Positions 47,054 through 57,363 of a stretch of DNA of 64,000 nucleotides are shown here, one piece after another. The stretch is taken from positions 434,001 through 498,000 of the forward strand of contig NZ_JANAVZ010000002.1 of the NCBI RefSeq assembly GCF_025195095.1, read 5' to 3'. Origin of the DNA: Paracoccus maritimus. Its GTDB lineage: Bacteria; Pseudomonadota; Alphaproteobacteria; Rhodobacterales; Rhodobacteraceae. Every line of letters begins with the position of its first letter. Positions within the stretch are counted from its first letter, which is position 1. The notes under the pieces were generated by a model, which was not told the DNA's origin, ran no database searches, and saw only the letters and a list, made by a program, of their open reading frames with translations. A program made the translations under genes and the position numbers.

Positions 47054-48780
47054 GAACGATCCGCAAAGGCTGCCTTCAGAAGGGTCCGAGTATAGTCGCT
47101 TTGGGGATCATCGAATATCCGCGCCGCATCGCCCTGTTCGACAACCTCGCCCGCGCGCATCACCATGATCTGGTGCGACATCGCGCGCACCACCCGCAGA
47201 TCGTGGCTGATGAACAGGAAGGCCAACCCGTATTTCCGCTGCAAACCGCGTAGAAGCTGGACGATCTGAACCTGAACCGTCATGTCCAGCGCGCTGGTGG
47301 GCTCATCCAGGACCACCACCTTGGGACGCAGGATCATGGCGCGGGCGATCGCGATTCGCTGACGCTGGCCGCCGCTGAATTCATGCGGATAGCGGTGCAT
47401 GGTTTCGGGACGCAGTCCGACCTCTGCCATGATCTCGGCGACCAGCTTGCGCCGATCGCTGGTCTTGTCGATGCCGTGGACGCCCAACCCCTCGGCGATG
47501 ATCTGTTCCACCGTCATGCGCGGAGACAGGCTGCCATAAGGGTCCTGGAACACGATCTGCATGTCGCGGCGAAGCCTGCGCAACTGCTTGCCGTTCCAGC
47601 CCGCGATGTCCTGCCCCATGAACAGAATCGGCCCATCGCTTTCGATCAGCCGCATGATCGCCAGTGCCAGCGTGGTCTTGCCCGACCCTGATTCGCCCAC
47701 GATCCCCAGCGTCTCACCCGCCCGCACGCTGAGCGTCGCCCCGTTTACCGCCTTTACATGGCCAATGGTCCGGCGCAGCAGCCCGCGCTGGATCGGAAAC
47801 CAGACCTTCAGATCATCGGTCGTGACCATCGTTTCGGCGTCCACGGGAACCGGATCGGCAACGCCGGTCGGCTCGGCCGCCAGAAGTTTGCGGGTGTAGT
47901 CGTGCTGGGGATCGGAAAAGATCGCCTCGACCGGGCCCTGTTCGACAATCTCGCCATCCTTCATCACGCAGACCCGGTCCGCGATGCGACGCACGATGCC
48001 CAGATCGTGGCTGATGAACAGCATCGACAGATCTTCGGCCTGTTTCAGTTCGGCCAGCAGATCAAGGATCTGCGCCTGAATCGTCACGTCCAGCGCGGTG
48101 GTCGGTTCGTCCGCGATCAGCAGGTCGGGCCCGTTGGCCAGCGCCATCGCGATCATCACGCGCTGGCGCTGGCCGCCCGACAGCTGGTGCGGATAATCGG
48201 CAAGCCGGGTTTCGGGGTCGCGGATTCCCACACGGGTCAGCAACTCGACGATCCGCGCCCGCGCCTTCGCCCCGGTCAGCCCCTGATGCAGCGCAAGACT
48301 TTCCGAAAGCTGCTTTTCAAGCGTGTGCAGCGGATTCAGCGAGGTCATCGGCTCTTGAAAGATAAAGCTGATATCGTTGCCGCGAATGTCGCGCAGGACG
48401 CGGTCCGGCGCGCCGATCATCTCGCGGCCCTCATACTGGACGGAGCCTTCGACCAGTGCCGATTCGCCCAGAAGCCGCACGGTGGACAGCGCCGTGACCG
48501 ATTTGCCCGACCCGGATTCGCCCACCAATGCCACCGTCTCGCCCTTGCCGATGTGAAAGCTGACGCCTTTCACGGCGGGAATGATCTGACCTTCCTGCGC
48601 AAAGCTGATCCGCAGATCGCGCACCGCCAGCACCGCATCCGAAGGCGGCGCGGGAACGACGCGGCCCCGCTCGTCGCCCGGCATGCCCCGCGAGGGCGCG
48701 TTATCCTCGGCCACCGCCGCGGCACTGGCGATGCCCGGGCGTGTCGGGTGCAGTTCTGCCTCGTCGTCGCGCGCGGTCAT
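47050..48780 (-). CDS. yejF: Peptide ABC transporter, double ATPase YejF
   Basis: The 576-residue protein has two full ATPase domains. Walker A motifs are [15 protein letters not shown] and [15 protein letters not shown]; signatures are [14 protein letters not shown] and [14 protein letters not shown]; Walker B sites are [12 protein letters not shown] and [12 protein letters not shown]. Each has the oligopeptide C-terminal motif ([24 protein letters not shown]). An N-terminal tail of about 45 residues ([16 protein letters not shown]) is longer than usual. An in-frame ATG at 48822 would overlap yejE; I preferred 48780. With yejA, yejB and yejE it forms the Yej importer of peptides such as microcin C-like compounds. 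Confidence 0.93.
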   Translation of the reverse strand: MTARDDEAELHPTRPGIASAAAVAEDNAPSRGMPGDERGRVVPAPPSDAVLAVRDLRISFAQEGQIIPAVKGVSFHIGKGETVALVGESGSGKSVTALSTVRLLGESALVEGSVQYEGREMIGAPDRVLRDIRGNDISFIFQEPMTSLNPLHTLEKQLSESLALHQGLTGAKARARIVELLTRVGIRDPETRLADYPHQLSGGQRQRVMIAMALANGPDLLIADEPTTALDVTIQAQILDLLAELKQAEDLSMLFISHDLGIVRRIADRVCVMKDGEIVEQGPVEAIFSDPQHDYTRKLLAAEPTGVADPVPVDAETMVTTDDLKVWFPIQRGLLRRTIGHVKAVNGATLSVRAGETLGIVGESGSGKTTLALAIMRLIESDGPILFMGQDIAGWNGKQLRRLRRDMQIVFQDPYGSLSPRMTVEQIIAEGLGVHGIDKTSDRRKLVAEIMAEVGLRPETMHRYPHEFSGGQRQRIAIARAMILRPKVVVLDEPTSALDMTVQVQIVQLLRGLQRKYGLAFLFISHDLRVVRAMSHQIMVMRAGEVVEQGDAARIFDDPQSDYTRTLLKAAFADRS

Positions 48781-48790
48781 TTGCCCAGGC

Positions 48791-49894
48791 TCATTTGAAG
48801 GTCTTTCGGGGGTCGAAGGCATCGCGCACGCCTTCGAAGATGAAGACCAGCAGCGACAGCATGATGGCAAAGGTGAAGAACGCGGTGAACGCCAGCCACG
48901 GCGCCTGCAGGTTCTGCTTGGCCTGCAAGGCAAGTTCCCCCAGAGAGGGCGCCGAAGCCGGCAGCCCGTAGCCAAGATAATCCAGCGCCGCCAGCCCGCT
49001 GATCGTGCCGGTCACGACAAAGGGCAGCATGGTCAGCGTGGCGACCATTGCGTTGGGCAGGATGTGGCGGAACATGATCGTCCGGTCACCGACACCCAGC
49101 GCGCGGGCCGCCCGGACATATTCGAAGTTGCGCGCCCGCAGGAATTCCGCCCGCACCACGCCGACCAGTGCCGGCCAGCCGAACAGGATCGTCACGAAAA
49201 CCAGCAACCAGAAACTTCGGCCCAGAATCGCGAACAGGATGATGATGACGTAAAGGCCGGGAGTCGAGGCCCAGATTTCCAGCAGGCGCTGGAACACCAG
49301 ATCGGTGCGGCCGCCGAAATATCCCTGGATCGCGCCTGCCGCGATGCCGATGGTCGATGCGATCACGGTCACGATCAGCGTGAAAAGGATCGAGATCCGA
49401 AACCCGTAGATCACGCGGGCCAGAACGTCGCGCGCGGTGTCATCCGTGCCCAGCCAATGGGTACCGTCCGGCGGGCTGGGCGCGGTGCCGACATTGTTGA
49501 TCGTCTTGTAGTGAAAGGGGATCGGCGGCCAGATCATCCAGCCTTGTTCATCCTTGGGCACATCGCTGCTGCCGGACTTGACCGCCGCGATCAGGCTGTC
49601 GGGTTCGTCCCAGCATTCCTGCCGGCCACCGGTGACGATCAGGCATTGCACGGCCTCGTCGCGATAAATCGCTTCGGTCCCGAAATCGCCTCCGAAGGCC
49701 GTTTCGGGATAGAACTGATAGGCCGGAAAGAACAACTCTCCGCGATAGCTGACGACGACGGGTTTGTCGTTTGCCACGACCTCGGCCAGCATCGCGACCA
49801 CGAACAGGACGCTGAAGATCACCAGCGACCAGAAGGCCCGGCCATTGCGACGAAAGCTGCGCCAACGGCGGCGGTTCAGTTCCGACATCGCCAT
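48791..49894 (-). CDS. yejE: Peptide ABC transporter permease YejE
   Basis: The 367-residue permease has the YejE features: an N-terminal cytoplasmic RRWRSFRRNGRAFWSL start, a large periplasmic loop after TM1 (YRGELFFPAYQFYPETAFGGDF) and the GTDDTARDVLARVIYG motif, then the EAA loop (EYVRAARALGVGDRTIMFRHILP). It ends with RDAFDPRKTFK, typical for the protein. Its ATG shares one base with the yejB stop (TGATG). Confidence 0.94.
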   Translation of the reverse strand: MAMSELNRRRWRSFRRNGRAFWSLVIFSVLFVVAMLAEVVANDKPVVVSYRGELFFPAYQFYPETAFGGDFGTEAIYRDEAVQCLIVTGGRQECWDEPDSLIAAVKSGSSDVPKDEQGWMIWPPIPFHYKTINNVGTAPSPPDGTHWLGTDDTARDVLARVIYGFRISILFTLIVTVIASTIGIAAGAIQGYFGGRTDLVFQRLLEIWASTPGLYVIIILFAILGRSFWLLVFVTILFGWPALVGVVRAEFLRARNFEYVRAARALGVGDRTIMFRHILPNAMVATLTMLPFVVTGTISGLAALDYLGYGLPASAPSLGELALQAKQNLQAPWLAFTAFFTFAIMLSLLVFIFEGVRDAFDPRKTFK

Positions 49895-50973
49895 CAGCCG
49901 GCCCTCGATTCAAAGTCGATGCGCGGATCGACAAAGACATACATCATGTCCGACAGGATGCCGACGATCAGGCTCATCAGGCCGAAGACGTACAGCGTGC
50001 CGAAGATCACCGGATAGTCGCGCTGGACTGCGGCCTCGAACCCCAGTCGGCCAAGCCCATCCAGCGAAAAGATCGTCTCGATCAGGATGCTTGCGCCGAA
50101 GAACACGCCCAGGAACATCGCCGGAAAACCCGCGATCACGATCAGCATCGCGTTGCGGAAGACATGGCCGTAAAGCACGCGCCCTTCGGTCAGACCCTTG
50201 GCGCGGGCGGTGATGACATATTGCTTGTTGATCTCGTCCAGAAAGCTGTTCTTGGTCAGCAGGGTCAGCGTCGCAAAGCTGGAAATCGTCGAGGCGACGA
50301 CCGGCAGGGTCGCGTGCCAGGCGTAGTCCTTGATCTGGCCCCAGGTGGACAGATCGGCGAAATTGTCGCTGGTCAGGCCGCGAAGCGGGAAGATCCGCCA
50401 GAAACTGCCACCCGCGAACAGCACCATCAGCAGCACCGCGAACAAAAAGGCCGGGATCGCATAACCCATGATGATCACGCCCGAGGTCCAGGTATCAAAG
50501 CGGCTGCCATCCTTCACCGCCTTGCGGATTCCCAGCGGGATCGAGATCAGATAGGCAAGCAGTGTGGACCAAAGCCCCAGCGTGATCGACACCGGCATCT
50601 TCTCGATCACCAGGTCGATGACGCTGATCGACCGGAACCAGCTGGTGCCGAAATCGAAGCGCATATAGTTCCACAACATATTCAGAAACCGTTCGACCGG
50701 TGGTTTGTCGAAGCCGAATTCCTTTTCAAGCTGGGCGATGAATTCCGGCGGCAGGCCGCGGGCGCCTTCGTACTGGCCTTCGGTCGCACCGGTATCACCC
50801 CCGCTGCCACCGCCCGAGATGTTGCGGAACACGTCCCCCTCGCCCTGCACCTGCGCGGCGATCTGTTCGATCGGACCGCCGGGGACGAATTGCGTCAACG
50901 TGAAATTTATCAGCATGATGCCGATCAGCGTGGGGATGATCAGCAACAGCCGCCGCAGGATATAGGCACCCAT
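49894..50973 (-). CDS. yejB: Peptide ABC transporter permease YejB
   Basis: The 359-residue permease starts [22 protein letters not shown], the usual DppB/YejB opening with the [19 protein letters not shown] strand. A periplasmic loop with a Gly/Ser-rich insert ([10 protein letters not shown]) precedes [17 protein letters not shown]. The EAA loop ([24 protein letters not shown]) and DPRIDFESR at the end match YejB. It lies 105 bp after yejA and overlaps yejE. Confidence 0.94.
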   Translation of the reverse strand: MGAYILRRLLLIIPTLIGIMLINFTLTQFVPGGPIEQIAAQVQGEGDVFRNISGGGSGGDTGATEGQYEGARGLPPEFIAQLEKEFGFDKPPVERFLNMLWNYMRFDFGTSWFRSISVIDLVIEKMPVSITLGLWSTLLAYLISIPLGIRKAVKDGSRFDTWTSGVIIMGYAIPAFLFAVLLMVLFAGGSFWRIFPLRGLTSDNFADLSTWGQIKDYAWHATLPVVASTISSFATLTLLTKNSFLDEINKQYVITARAKGLTEGRVLYGHVFRNAMLIVIAGFPAMFLGVFFGASILIETIFSLDGLGRLGFEAAVQRDYPVIFGTLYVFGLMSLIVGILSDMMYVFVDPRIDFESRAG

Positions 50974-51078
50974 CCGCCTGTCCTTCTGCCCGCCCCTTGG
51001 GTCAATGCGGGCCTTTGCGGCCCTGTTCGATCGTCAAGCCTTTTCGGCAATCCGCCGCAGGAAATCAAGCGCCGGTTG

Positions 51079-52953
51079 CTACCGGATCGCGCCCCGGCTG
51101 CGAAGTTCCGCGGCCTTGTCGGAATCGGCCCACCAGAAATCCAGAACGCCCAACGCATAGGGGGGCATGTCTTCCGGGTGACGATACATGTCGTAATAGG
51201 CCAGCGTGTAATCGGCCTTGAACCATTGCGGCACCCAGAATCGCAGGCTGCGCAACGCCCGGTCCAGCGCGTGGATGGCCGTGACGTTTGCCTCCTTGTC
51301 CTCGACCGTCTGGCCATATTCCATCAAGGCATCGATGGCCGGGTTGGCCAATCCCATCGGATTGAATACATCGCCCACATTGTCTGATCCGAAGACCTGA
51401 TCGGTGCCCCCGCCGATCGCATAGGATTGGCCCAGATTGTCTTCGACGATATCGAAGTTCTTCGCTCTGATCCGCTGCTCCATCTCGGCATTGTCCACGC
51501 GTTGATTGACGGCGTCGATGCCGACCGCGCGAAGGTTCTGCACGAACGGGTTGATGATGCGGTCATTTCCCACATCGTCGTTCAGGAACTCGACGCGCAA
51601 GGTCTGACCCTGCGCATTGCGGCGCAGCGGGTCGCTGCCATTCGTCGTCCACCCCGCCTCATCCAGAAGCTGCGCGGCGCGGCGCATGTTGCGCCGGTCC
51701 AGCTGACGATCGCCGGACGTCGCCTGAACCACGGCGTCGTCGGTCAGGATACCCTCGGGCAGGTCCTCGGCAAGCGGCGTCAGCAACTCAAGCTCGGCCG
51801 CGGATGGTACCCCCTCTGCCTTGAATTCGCTGTTGTCCCAGAAGGAATTCACCCGCGTCTCCAGACCGTAGAGCAGCGTCTGATTGGTCCATTCGAAATT
51901 GAACATCAGCTCGATCGCCTCGCGCACGCGAATGTCCTGAAACTTCTCGCGCCGCAGGTTGAACACCCAGGCCTTGCCGTTCGCGATGGTTCCGTCGGCC
52001 AGCGTTTCGCGCAGCACGGCGCCGTTCTCGACAGCCGGGAAGTTGTATCGCGTCGCCCAATGCAGCGATGAGGTTTCGTTGCGGAACGTATATTCGCCGG
52101 CCTTGAACGCCTCGAACGCGGCATCGAAATCGCCGAACATCTCATAGCGGATGCGGTCGAAATTGTGACGCCCCTGATTGATCGGCAGATCGTTGCCCCA
52201 GTAATCCGGATCGCGCCGAACCACCATGCTGCGCCCCATGTCGGCACGGTCGAACATGTATGGGCCGGACCCGATGAACGGGGTGTCGCTGCTTTGTTCA
52301 AGGTCGCGTTCGTTGTCCAGAAAGTCCTTGCGCGAGAAGACGATCTGATACCCCATCTGCGAAATCACGTCGCGCCGCGGATAGTCTTCGGTGAAGGTGA
52401 ACTTGATGCGATGATCGTCCAGCACCTCGGCCTTGGCGACCATCTGCTGCATGGCCGTGCGGAATGAGGACAGGCCCTTGTCGCGCAGCGTCTCGAACGA
52501 AAACAGCACGTCATGCGCGGTCAGCGGAGTTCCGTCCGAAAAATGCGCCTCGGGCCGCAGGTTGAAGATCACCCAATCCTTGCTTTCGGGATATTCGATG
52601 GTCTCGCACAGCAAGCAGTAGTCCACGCCCAACTCGTCGGCCGGACTTTCCATCAGCCGTTCCAGCTGGATCACCGAAAGGCCGATGGCGCGGCCCCGGA
52701 AGGTGAACGGGTTGTAGCTGTCAAAGCCTCCGACCGCCGCGAAAGAGATCTCTCCGCCCTTCGGCGCCTGCGGGTTCACATAGCGGAAATGGTCGAAATC
52801 GGCGGGCAGCTCGGGTTCGCCAAACAGGGCGATGGCATGGGTCTTGATGATTTTCTCGCCATCGGCCTCGTCGGTCCCCGCGGTCTCTTGCGCCAGCGCG
52901 GGCGCGGTAGCCGCGGCAAGGGACAGGGCAAGGGTCAGGGCAAGATGGCGCAT
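51079..52953 (-). CDS. yejA: Periplasmic peptide-binding protein YejA
   Basis: The 624-residue product has a Sec signal peptide (MRHLALTLALSLAAATAPALAQ, cleaved after ALA) and the family 5 solute-binding fold. YejA-type features are HAIALFGEPELPADFDHFRYVNP and FNPFTFRG-like SYNPFTFRGRAIGLSV, LRPEAHFSDGTPLTAHDVLFSF and WKDFDIVEDNLGQS-like segments. The ATG at 52953 has GGAG upstream and begins the signal; in-frame starts further up (52977, 53049) would add odd residues. It is the first gene of yejABEF. cycM lies 148 bp upstream with a terminator between. Confidence 0.94.
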   Translation of the reverse strand: MRHLALTLALSLAAATAPALAQETAGTDEADGEKIIKTHAIALFGEPELPADFDHFRYVNPQAPKGGEISFAAVGGFDSYNPFTFRGRAIGLSVIQLERLMESPADELGVDYCLLCETIEYPESKDWVIFNLRPEAHFSDGTPLTAHDVLFSFETLRDKGLSSFRTAMQQMVAKAEVLDDHRIKFTFTEDYPRRDVISQMGYQIVFSRKDFLDNERDLEQSSDTPFIGSGPYMFDRADMGRSMVVRRDPDYWGNDLPINQGRHNFDRIRYEMFGDFDAAFEAFKAGEYTFRNETSSLHWATRYNFPAVENGAVLRETLADGTIANGKAWVFNLRREKFQDIRVREAIELMFNFEWTNQTLLYGLETRVNSFWDNSEFKAEGVPSAAELELLTPLAEDLPEGILTDDAVVQATSGDRQLDRRNMRRAAQLLDEAGWTTNGSDPLRRNAQGQTLRVEFLNDDVGNDRIINPFVQNLRAVGIDAVNQRVDNAEMEQRIRAKNFDIVEDNLGQSYAIGGGTDQVFGSDNVGDVFNPMGLANPAIDALMEYGQTVEDKEANVTAIHALDRALRSLRFWVPQWFKADYTLAYYDMYRHPEDMPPYALGVLDFWWADSDKAAELRSRGAIR

Positions 52954-53055
52954 CGGCAGACTCCGGCGTGAAAACATGTCGGCACACGCTAGGCCAGCGC
53001 GATGCGGCGGATCAAGCCGCGTTTTCGTGAACCACGCGCGACCACCCAAACAGGA

Positions 53056-53079
53056 AAGGCGCGGCTTTCACCGCGCCTT
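53056..53079 (-). terminator. Terminator of cycM
   Basis: On the minus strand AAGGCGCGG, loop TGAAAG, CCGCGCCTT (53079-53056) is a perfect 9-bp stem, followed by T, CC and TGTTTG. It starts 22 bp after the cycM stop and separates cycM from yejA. Confidence 0.6.
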
Positions 53080-53101
53080 GGCCGTCCCCGTTGCCCCGGG
53101 C

Positions 53102-53641
53102 TTACTGCTGGGACTGAAGATAGGCGATCAGGTCGGCCCGATCCTCGGGCTTCTTCAGACCGGCAAAGGACATCTTGGTTCCCGGGACGTCGGACTTGGG
53201 GTTGGTCAGGAATTCCTGCAGCGCCTCGGGCGTCCATTCGGGCGCTTCGTCGGCATGGGCCACCATCGCGTCGGAATAGGCGAATCCGCCGATCGAGGCA
53301 ACCGGACGGCCGACAACGCCGTTCAGATGCGGGCCGACGCCATCGGAACCGTCAAGCTTGTGGCAGGCCTTGCACTTGCCGAATCCCTTTTCGCCAGCGG
53401 CAGGATCGGCAGCTTCCATCAGCGCGGCGAAGTCGATCTGTTCTTCCGCCTCGGCCTCTCCGCCGTCGCCGCTGTCCTCGACCGGGATCGAATAGGCTTG
53501 CGCATGTTCTTCGTCTTCGCCGCCGTGACCGGCGGACCCGACATGATACAGGCCGCTGGCCGCCCAGTTGGCCAGCATCAGAAACAGCAGCGCCCCGATC
53601 AGCGCGCCGGCGGCCTTGGTCACGGTCATGGTGTTGAACAT
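53102..53641 (-). CDS. cycM: Membrane-anchored cytochrome c552 (CycM)
   Basis: Carries electrons from the bc1 complex to the aa3 oxidase within the respiratory supercomplex of Paracoccus. The 179-residue protein has an uncleaved N-terminal anchor ([23 protein letters not shown]), an acidic charged linker ([11 protein letters not shown]) and a class I cytochrome c domain with heme motif CKACH in [21 protein letters not shown] and axial Met in PGTKMSFAG. It is very close in memory to P. denitrificans CycM, and the divergent pheA is the same neighbour. This gene is the best genus marker in the window. Confidence 0.96.
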   Translation of the reverse strand: MFNTMTVTKAAGALIGALLFLMLANWAASGLYHVGSAGHGGEDEEHAQAYSIPVEDSGDGGEAEAEEQIDFAALMEAADPAAGEKGFGKCKACHKLDGSDGVGPHLNGVVGRPVASIGGFAYSDAMVAHADEAPEWTPEALQEFLTNPKSDVPGTKMSFAGLKKPEDRADLIAYLQSQQ

Positions 53642-53757
53642 CGCGGCGATCCCCGTCTGGTAAGCTCGTCAATTCGCCCGGTATCTATCCGCTTTCGCTT
53701 TCCGGGATCAAGGTATAGTTACCCTGCGGACAGTCAAATTTCGGACAGAAGCGACCC

Positions 53758-54609
53758 ATGACGACCAACCGCATCGCATTTCAGGGCGAACCCGGTGCCT
53801 ATAGTCACGAAGCCTGCCGCACGGCCCGCCCCCTGATGGAGGCCCTGCCCTGCCGGACATTCGAGGACGTGATCGAGGCAGTGCGCGCGGGCGATGCGGA
53901 TCTGGCGATGCTGCCTGTCGAGAACTCGACCTACGGCCGCGTGGCAGACATCCATCACCTGTTGCCGGAATCCGGGCTGCACATCATCGACGAGGCCTTC
54001 GTGCGGGTTCATATCAGCCTGCTTGCGGTGCCGGGCACCCGGCTGGAACAGGTCCGCGAGGCCATGAGCCACACCGTCCTTCTGGGACAATGCCGCGGGT
54101 TCATGCGCCAGCATGGCATCCACGCGATCACCGGAGCCGACACCGCCGGATCGGCCAAGGAGGTCGCTGCGCGCGGCAATCCCGCCCTGGCAGCGCTTGC
54201 TGCACCGCTGGCCGGTGAAATCTACGGGCTGGACCGCTTGGCCGACCGGATCGAGGATCGCCAGAACAACACCACCCGATTTCTGATCATGGCGCGCGAG
54301 GCGGATCTGTCGCGGCGCGGCGACCAGATGCTGACCAGCTTCGTGTTCCGCGTCCGCAACATTCCGGCGGCGCTTTACAAGGCAATGGGCGGTTTCGCCA
54401 CCAACGGCGTCAACATGACCAAGCTGGAAAGCTATATGGTGGACGGTGTCTTCACAGCGACGCAGTTCTACGCCGATATCGAGGGTCATCCCGAAGATCC
54501 CGCCGTTGCCCGTGCGCTGGAAGAACTGGGCTATTTCACATCGATGCTGAATGTCCTGGGCGTCTATCCGGCAGATCCGCTGCGCGAAACCCAGCGCAAC
54601 GGCGGCTGA
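53758..54609 (+). CDS. pheA: Prephenate dehydratase
   Basis: Converts prephenate to phenylpyruvate in phenylalanine synthesis. The 283-residue monofunctional enzyme has the periplasmic-binding-like catalytic domain (RIAFQGEPGAYSHEAC, MLPVENSTYGRV, and NNTTRFLIM with the catalytic Thr-Arg-Phe) and a C-terminal ACT domain (TSFVFRVRNIPAALYKAMGGF, NGVNMTKLESYM) for feedback by phenylalanine. The usual ESRP of the ACT domain is ESYM here, an altered site that may change feedback. It is divergent from cycM across 116 bp. Confidence 0.95.
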   Translation: MTTNRIAFQGEPGAYSHEACRTARPLMEALPCRTFEDVIEAVRAGDADLAMLPVENSTYGRVADIHHLLPESGLHIIDEAFVRVHISLLAVPGTRLEQVREAMSHTVLLGQCRGFMRQHGIHAITGADTAGSAKEVAARGNPALAALAAPLAGEIYGLDRLADRIEDRQNNTTRFLIMAREADLSRRGDQMLTSFVFRVRNIPAALYKAMGGFATNGVNMTKLESYMVDGVFTATQFYADIEGHPEDPAVARALEELGYFTSMLNVLGVYPADPLRETQRNGG

Positions 54610-54642
54610 TCCCGAACAGCGACCCCGACGGCGCGCCTGCGC

Positions 54643-55098
54643 TTATGCTGCTTGCTGCAGATCCGAAATGAACTCTGCGATGCGGCGATCAAACTTGCGG
54701 TCAAGCTGCGGTTTGGCAAGTTTCGCCGTCTGCAGCATCAGCCGTGCCTTCATGTTGCGCGGACGGATCTCGGTTTCGAAGATCAGACGTGACCGTGTTC
54801 GGCTAAGGGCGATCACGGTCACGTCAATGGTGATATCCAGCGCGTCGGACATTCCCGCCATCGAGAGCCGCTCGGGGCGGTCGTGGCGCGTCACGTCAAG
54901 CCGCAGGTTCCGAGGCCGGCCACGCCAGTCGAAGCCGATCTGCCAGCCCATGCCGGTGCCCGGCTCTTGTGCAGGATCGATGCGGGTGACCTTGGCACCG
55001 CGACCGATCAACATCCTTTCGATCCGACCGAAATCGCCGATCGCATCGAAAAGTTCGTCCGCCGTACAATCGGCGTCGTGACGCGTGGAAAATTTCAT
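54643..55098 (-). CDS. SRPBCC family protein
   Basis: The 151-residue product looks like the START/Bet v1-like SRPBCC fold: MKFSTRHDADCTADELFDAIGDF is the opening strand-helix, LIFETEIRPRNMKARLMLQTAKL the late strands and long C-terminal helix. These proteins bind hydrophobic ligands or act as chaperones or cyclases; none is indicated. I chose the ATG at 55098 because the fold starts there; an in-frame ATG at 55200 adds 34 residues with no fold support. It converges on pheA. Confidence 0.75.
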   Translation of the reverse strand: MKFSTRHDADCTADELFDAIGDFGRIERMLIGRGAKVTRIDPAQEPGTGMGWQIGFDWRGRPRNLRLDVTRHDRPERLSMAGMSDALDITIDVTVIALSRTRSRLIFETEIRPRNMKARLMLQTAKLAKPQLDRKFDRRIAEFISDLQQAA

Positions 55099-55413
55099 CA
55101 CAAACAATCCGTTGGCAACATTGCCGCAAACCCGACCATGGGCAACCCAAGCGCGCTCATAGTCCAAAGACGGTGTACTGTTCAACCAGGTCGTCAACAT
55201 TGCCGGAACTCACTCTTTATACATCTGGACCATGTCAGAAAAACCCCCAGCTGAAATCCTGTTCTTTTGGTCAATTTGTTCGGAACACGATTCAAGATCG
55301 AGTAAATTAATCAGTTCAATCAAGGGTTGAGAAGATTCCGGCGCCGCCCTAAGGTCATGCCGCAGACGCCTTGACGGCGTTTCACGAACGCCCCGCGCCG
55401 ATGGAGAAACGGG
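55099..55413. other. 315-bp divergent region without a recognised gene
   Basis: It lies between the SRPBCC gene and the nucleotidase-family gene and should hold both promoters. An AT-rich patch occurs near 55260-55330 (for example TAAATTAATCAG). Short open frames in it have no ribosome site or recognisable domain. I see no strong operator or riboswitch. Confidence 0.5.
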
Positions 55414-57309
55414 ATGCCGGACGGCACAGGCGATACGACAGGACACGGATCATCGGCAGATCAAGAACTTGACACCATGGTCACGCTGCGCCTGCTTGCG
55501 ACCACCGACATGCATATGCATGTGCTGCCCTATGACTACCTTGCCGATCGTCCCTGCGACCGCGGTGGCCTGGCACGCACCGCATCGCTGATCGCAAGGC
55601 TCCGGGCCGAGGTTCCGAACTGCCTGCTGTTGGATAACGGTGATTTCCTGCAGGGCACGCCGATCGGCGATATCGCCGCAGATGCGTTTGGTTCGATCTT
55701 CAGACGGGTGCATCCCGCCATCGCCGCGATGAATGGCATGGGCTATGATGCCGCCGCCTTGGGAAACCACGACTTCAGCTTCGGCCTGCCGTTTCTGCGA
55801 ATGGTGACAGGGCAGGCGAATTTTCCGTTCCTGGCCGCGAATCTGCGTCTTCGGCATGGTCAGGACTTTCCCGGTCACGTGATGCTGCGCCGAAGCGTCA
55901 AGGACTGGCATGGGCGCGATCACGCGCTGTCGATCGGCGTGGTCGGGTTCCTGCCCCCTCAGACACCGGAATGGGACAGCGACCTCTCAGACCAGATGCA
56001 TTGCGAGGATATCCTTGAGGCCGCGCGGCGCGTCGTTCCCCTGATCCGCGCAGAGGGCGCCGACATCGTGGTGGCGCTGGCACATTGTGGCATCGGGACG
56101 ATCTCGCCCGTCCGTGGCAGCGACCATGCCGCCGCCGCGCTTGCAGCACTGCCAGGCATCGACGCGGTCATCGCCGGACACACGCATGAGGTGTTTCCAG
56201 GCCCGGACATAGCCGCCGCACCGGGGGTCGATCCGGTCGCAGGACTTCTGGCCGGAAAGCCGGCGGTGATGGCGGGTTTCGGCGGCTCGCATCTGGGTGT
56301 GATCGACCTGCATCTGAGACCCGAACCCAAGGGCGGGTGGCGGATCGCAGCCGCGCGCAGCCGGGCCGACCCGGTGCATCCGTCCCTGCCGACCGCCGAA
56401 TCCGTTGCCCGGCCCGCGATAAAGGCCCATCACGAAACACTTCGCCGCCTGCGCCGGCGGGTCGGGCGCAGCGCCACGCCGCTGCACAGTTTTTTCGCGT
56501 TGATCGGCGACGATCCGGGATTGCGGCTTGTCAACATGGCGCAGCGCTGGCACGTGCGGCAACGCCTGCGCGGGACGGAATGGGACGGCTTGCCGGTCCT
56601 CTCCGCCTCGGCGCCGTTCCGCGCCGGTGGGCGCGGCGGTCCCGGTTTCTACACCGACGTGCCCCCCGGAAGGCTGAGCCTTCGCAACCTTGCCGATCTG
56701 TATGTTTTCCCCAACCGGATCTGCGCCATTGGCCTTGGCGGTGCACAGCTTGCCGACTGGCTTGAACGTTCGGCCAGCATGTTCCGGCGCGTCGAACCCG
56801 GCGCGACCGACGCCACGCTGATCGACCCCGGTTTCCCAAGCTACAATTTCGATGTGGTGGATGGGGTCACCTGGCAGATCGACCTGTCCCGGCCAGCGCG
56901 GTTCGCGCCCGATGGCCGTCTGGCCGATCCCGACGCACGCCGCGTTCACGATCTGCGCTGGCGGGGTTTCAGGGTCACCGCCGAGGATCGTTTCGTGCTG
57001 GCGACGAACTCCTATCGGCTGGCAAGTTGCGGTCTTTACAGCCCGCTGGTGTCCGGCAACGAGATCGCCCTGAAGGACGGAGGGCTGACCCGCGACATCC
57101 TGCGACACTATGTCCGCCGCCGCCGCCATCTGTCCATCGACACATCGCCGCATTGGCGCTTTGCGCCGATGCCGCAGAGCTCGGTCCTGTTCGAGACAGG
57201 TCCTGCCGGGTTGCGCTTCCTTCCGGATGTGCAGGCACGCCGTGGCGTCCGGATCGAACATGTCGGCACCGCGCCCAACGGCTTTGCGCAGTTGCGGATG
57301 TTCCTGTAA
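55414..57309 (+). CDS. 5'-nucleotidase / 2',3'-cyclic phosphodiesterase family protein
   Basis: The 631-residue protein has a calcineurin-like metallophosphatase domain with the metal motifs LLATTDMHMHVLPYD, LLDNGDFLQGTP, ALGNHDFSFGLPF, VALAHCGIG and IAGHTHEVFPG, and a C-terminal 5'-nucleotidase substrate domain (about 370-600; ATNSYRLASCGLY, SYNFDVVDGVTWQIDL). This is the layout of CpdB, a 2',3'-cyclic-nucleotide phosphodiesterase/3'-nucleotidase, but no signal peptide is visible: the N-terminus is polar (MPDGTGDTTGHGSSADQ). Family members are normally periplasmic, so either a different start or cytoplasmic location is implied. GGAG precedes the ATG at 55414. Confidence 0.87.
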   Translation: MPDGTGDTTGHGSSADQELDTMVTLRLLATTDMHMHVLPYDYLADRPCDRGGLARTASLIARLRAEVPNCLLLDNGDFLQGTPIGDIAADAFGSIFRRVHPAIAAMNGMGYDAAALGNHDFSFGLPFLRMVTGQANFPFLAANLRLRHGQDFPGHVMLRRSVKDWHGRDHALSIGVVGFLPPQTPEWDSDLSDQMHCEDILEAARRVVPLIRAEGADIVVALAHCGIGTISPVRGSDHAAAALAALPGIDAVIAGHTHEVFPGPDIAAAPGVDPVAGLLAGKPAVMAGFGGSHLGVIDLHLRPEPKGGWRIAAARSRADPVHPSLPTAESVARPAIKAHHETLRRLRRRVGRSATPLHSFFALIGDDPGLRLVNMAQRWHVRQRLRGTEWDGLPVLSASAPFRAGGRGGPGFYTDVPPGRLSLRNLADLYVFPNRICAIGLGGAQLADWLERSASMFRRVEPGATDATLIDPGFPSYNFDVVDGVTWQIDLSRPARFAPDGRLADPDARRVHDLRWRGFRVTAEDRFVLATNSYRLASCGLYSPLVSGNEIALKDGGLTRDILRHYVRRRRHLSIDTSPHWRFAPMPQSSVLFETGPAGLRFLPDVQARRGVRIEHVGTAPNGFAQLRMFL

Positions 57310-57316
57310 TCGATGT

Positions 57317-57344
57317 CGGCGCAGGGGTTGCATCGCCTGCGCCG
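57317..57344 (+). terminator. Hairpin after the nucleotidase gene
   Basis: CGGCGCAGG, loop GGTTGCATCG, CCTGCGCCG is a perfect 9-bp stem 7 bp beyond the stop codon. No T-run follows. It lies directly before the SRP RNA gene, so it must separate the two transcripts if it terminates. Confidence 0.4.
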
Positions 57345-57363
57345 CTTGACTATCTGTCGCCGC

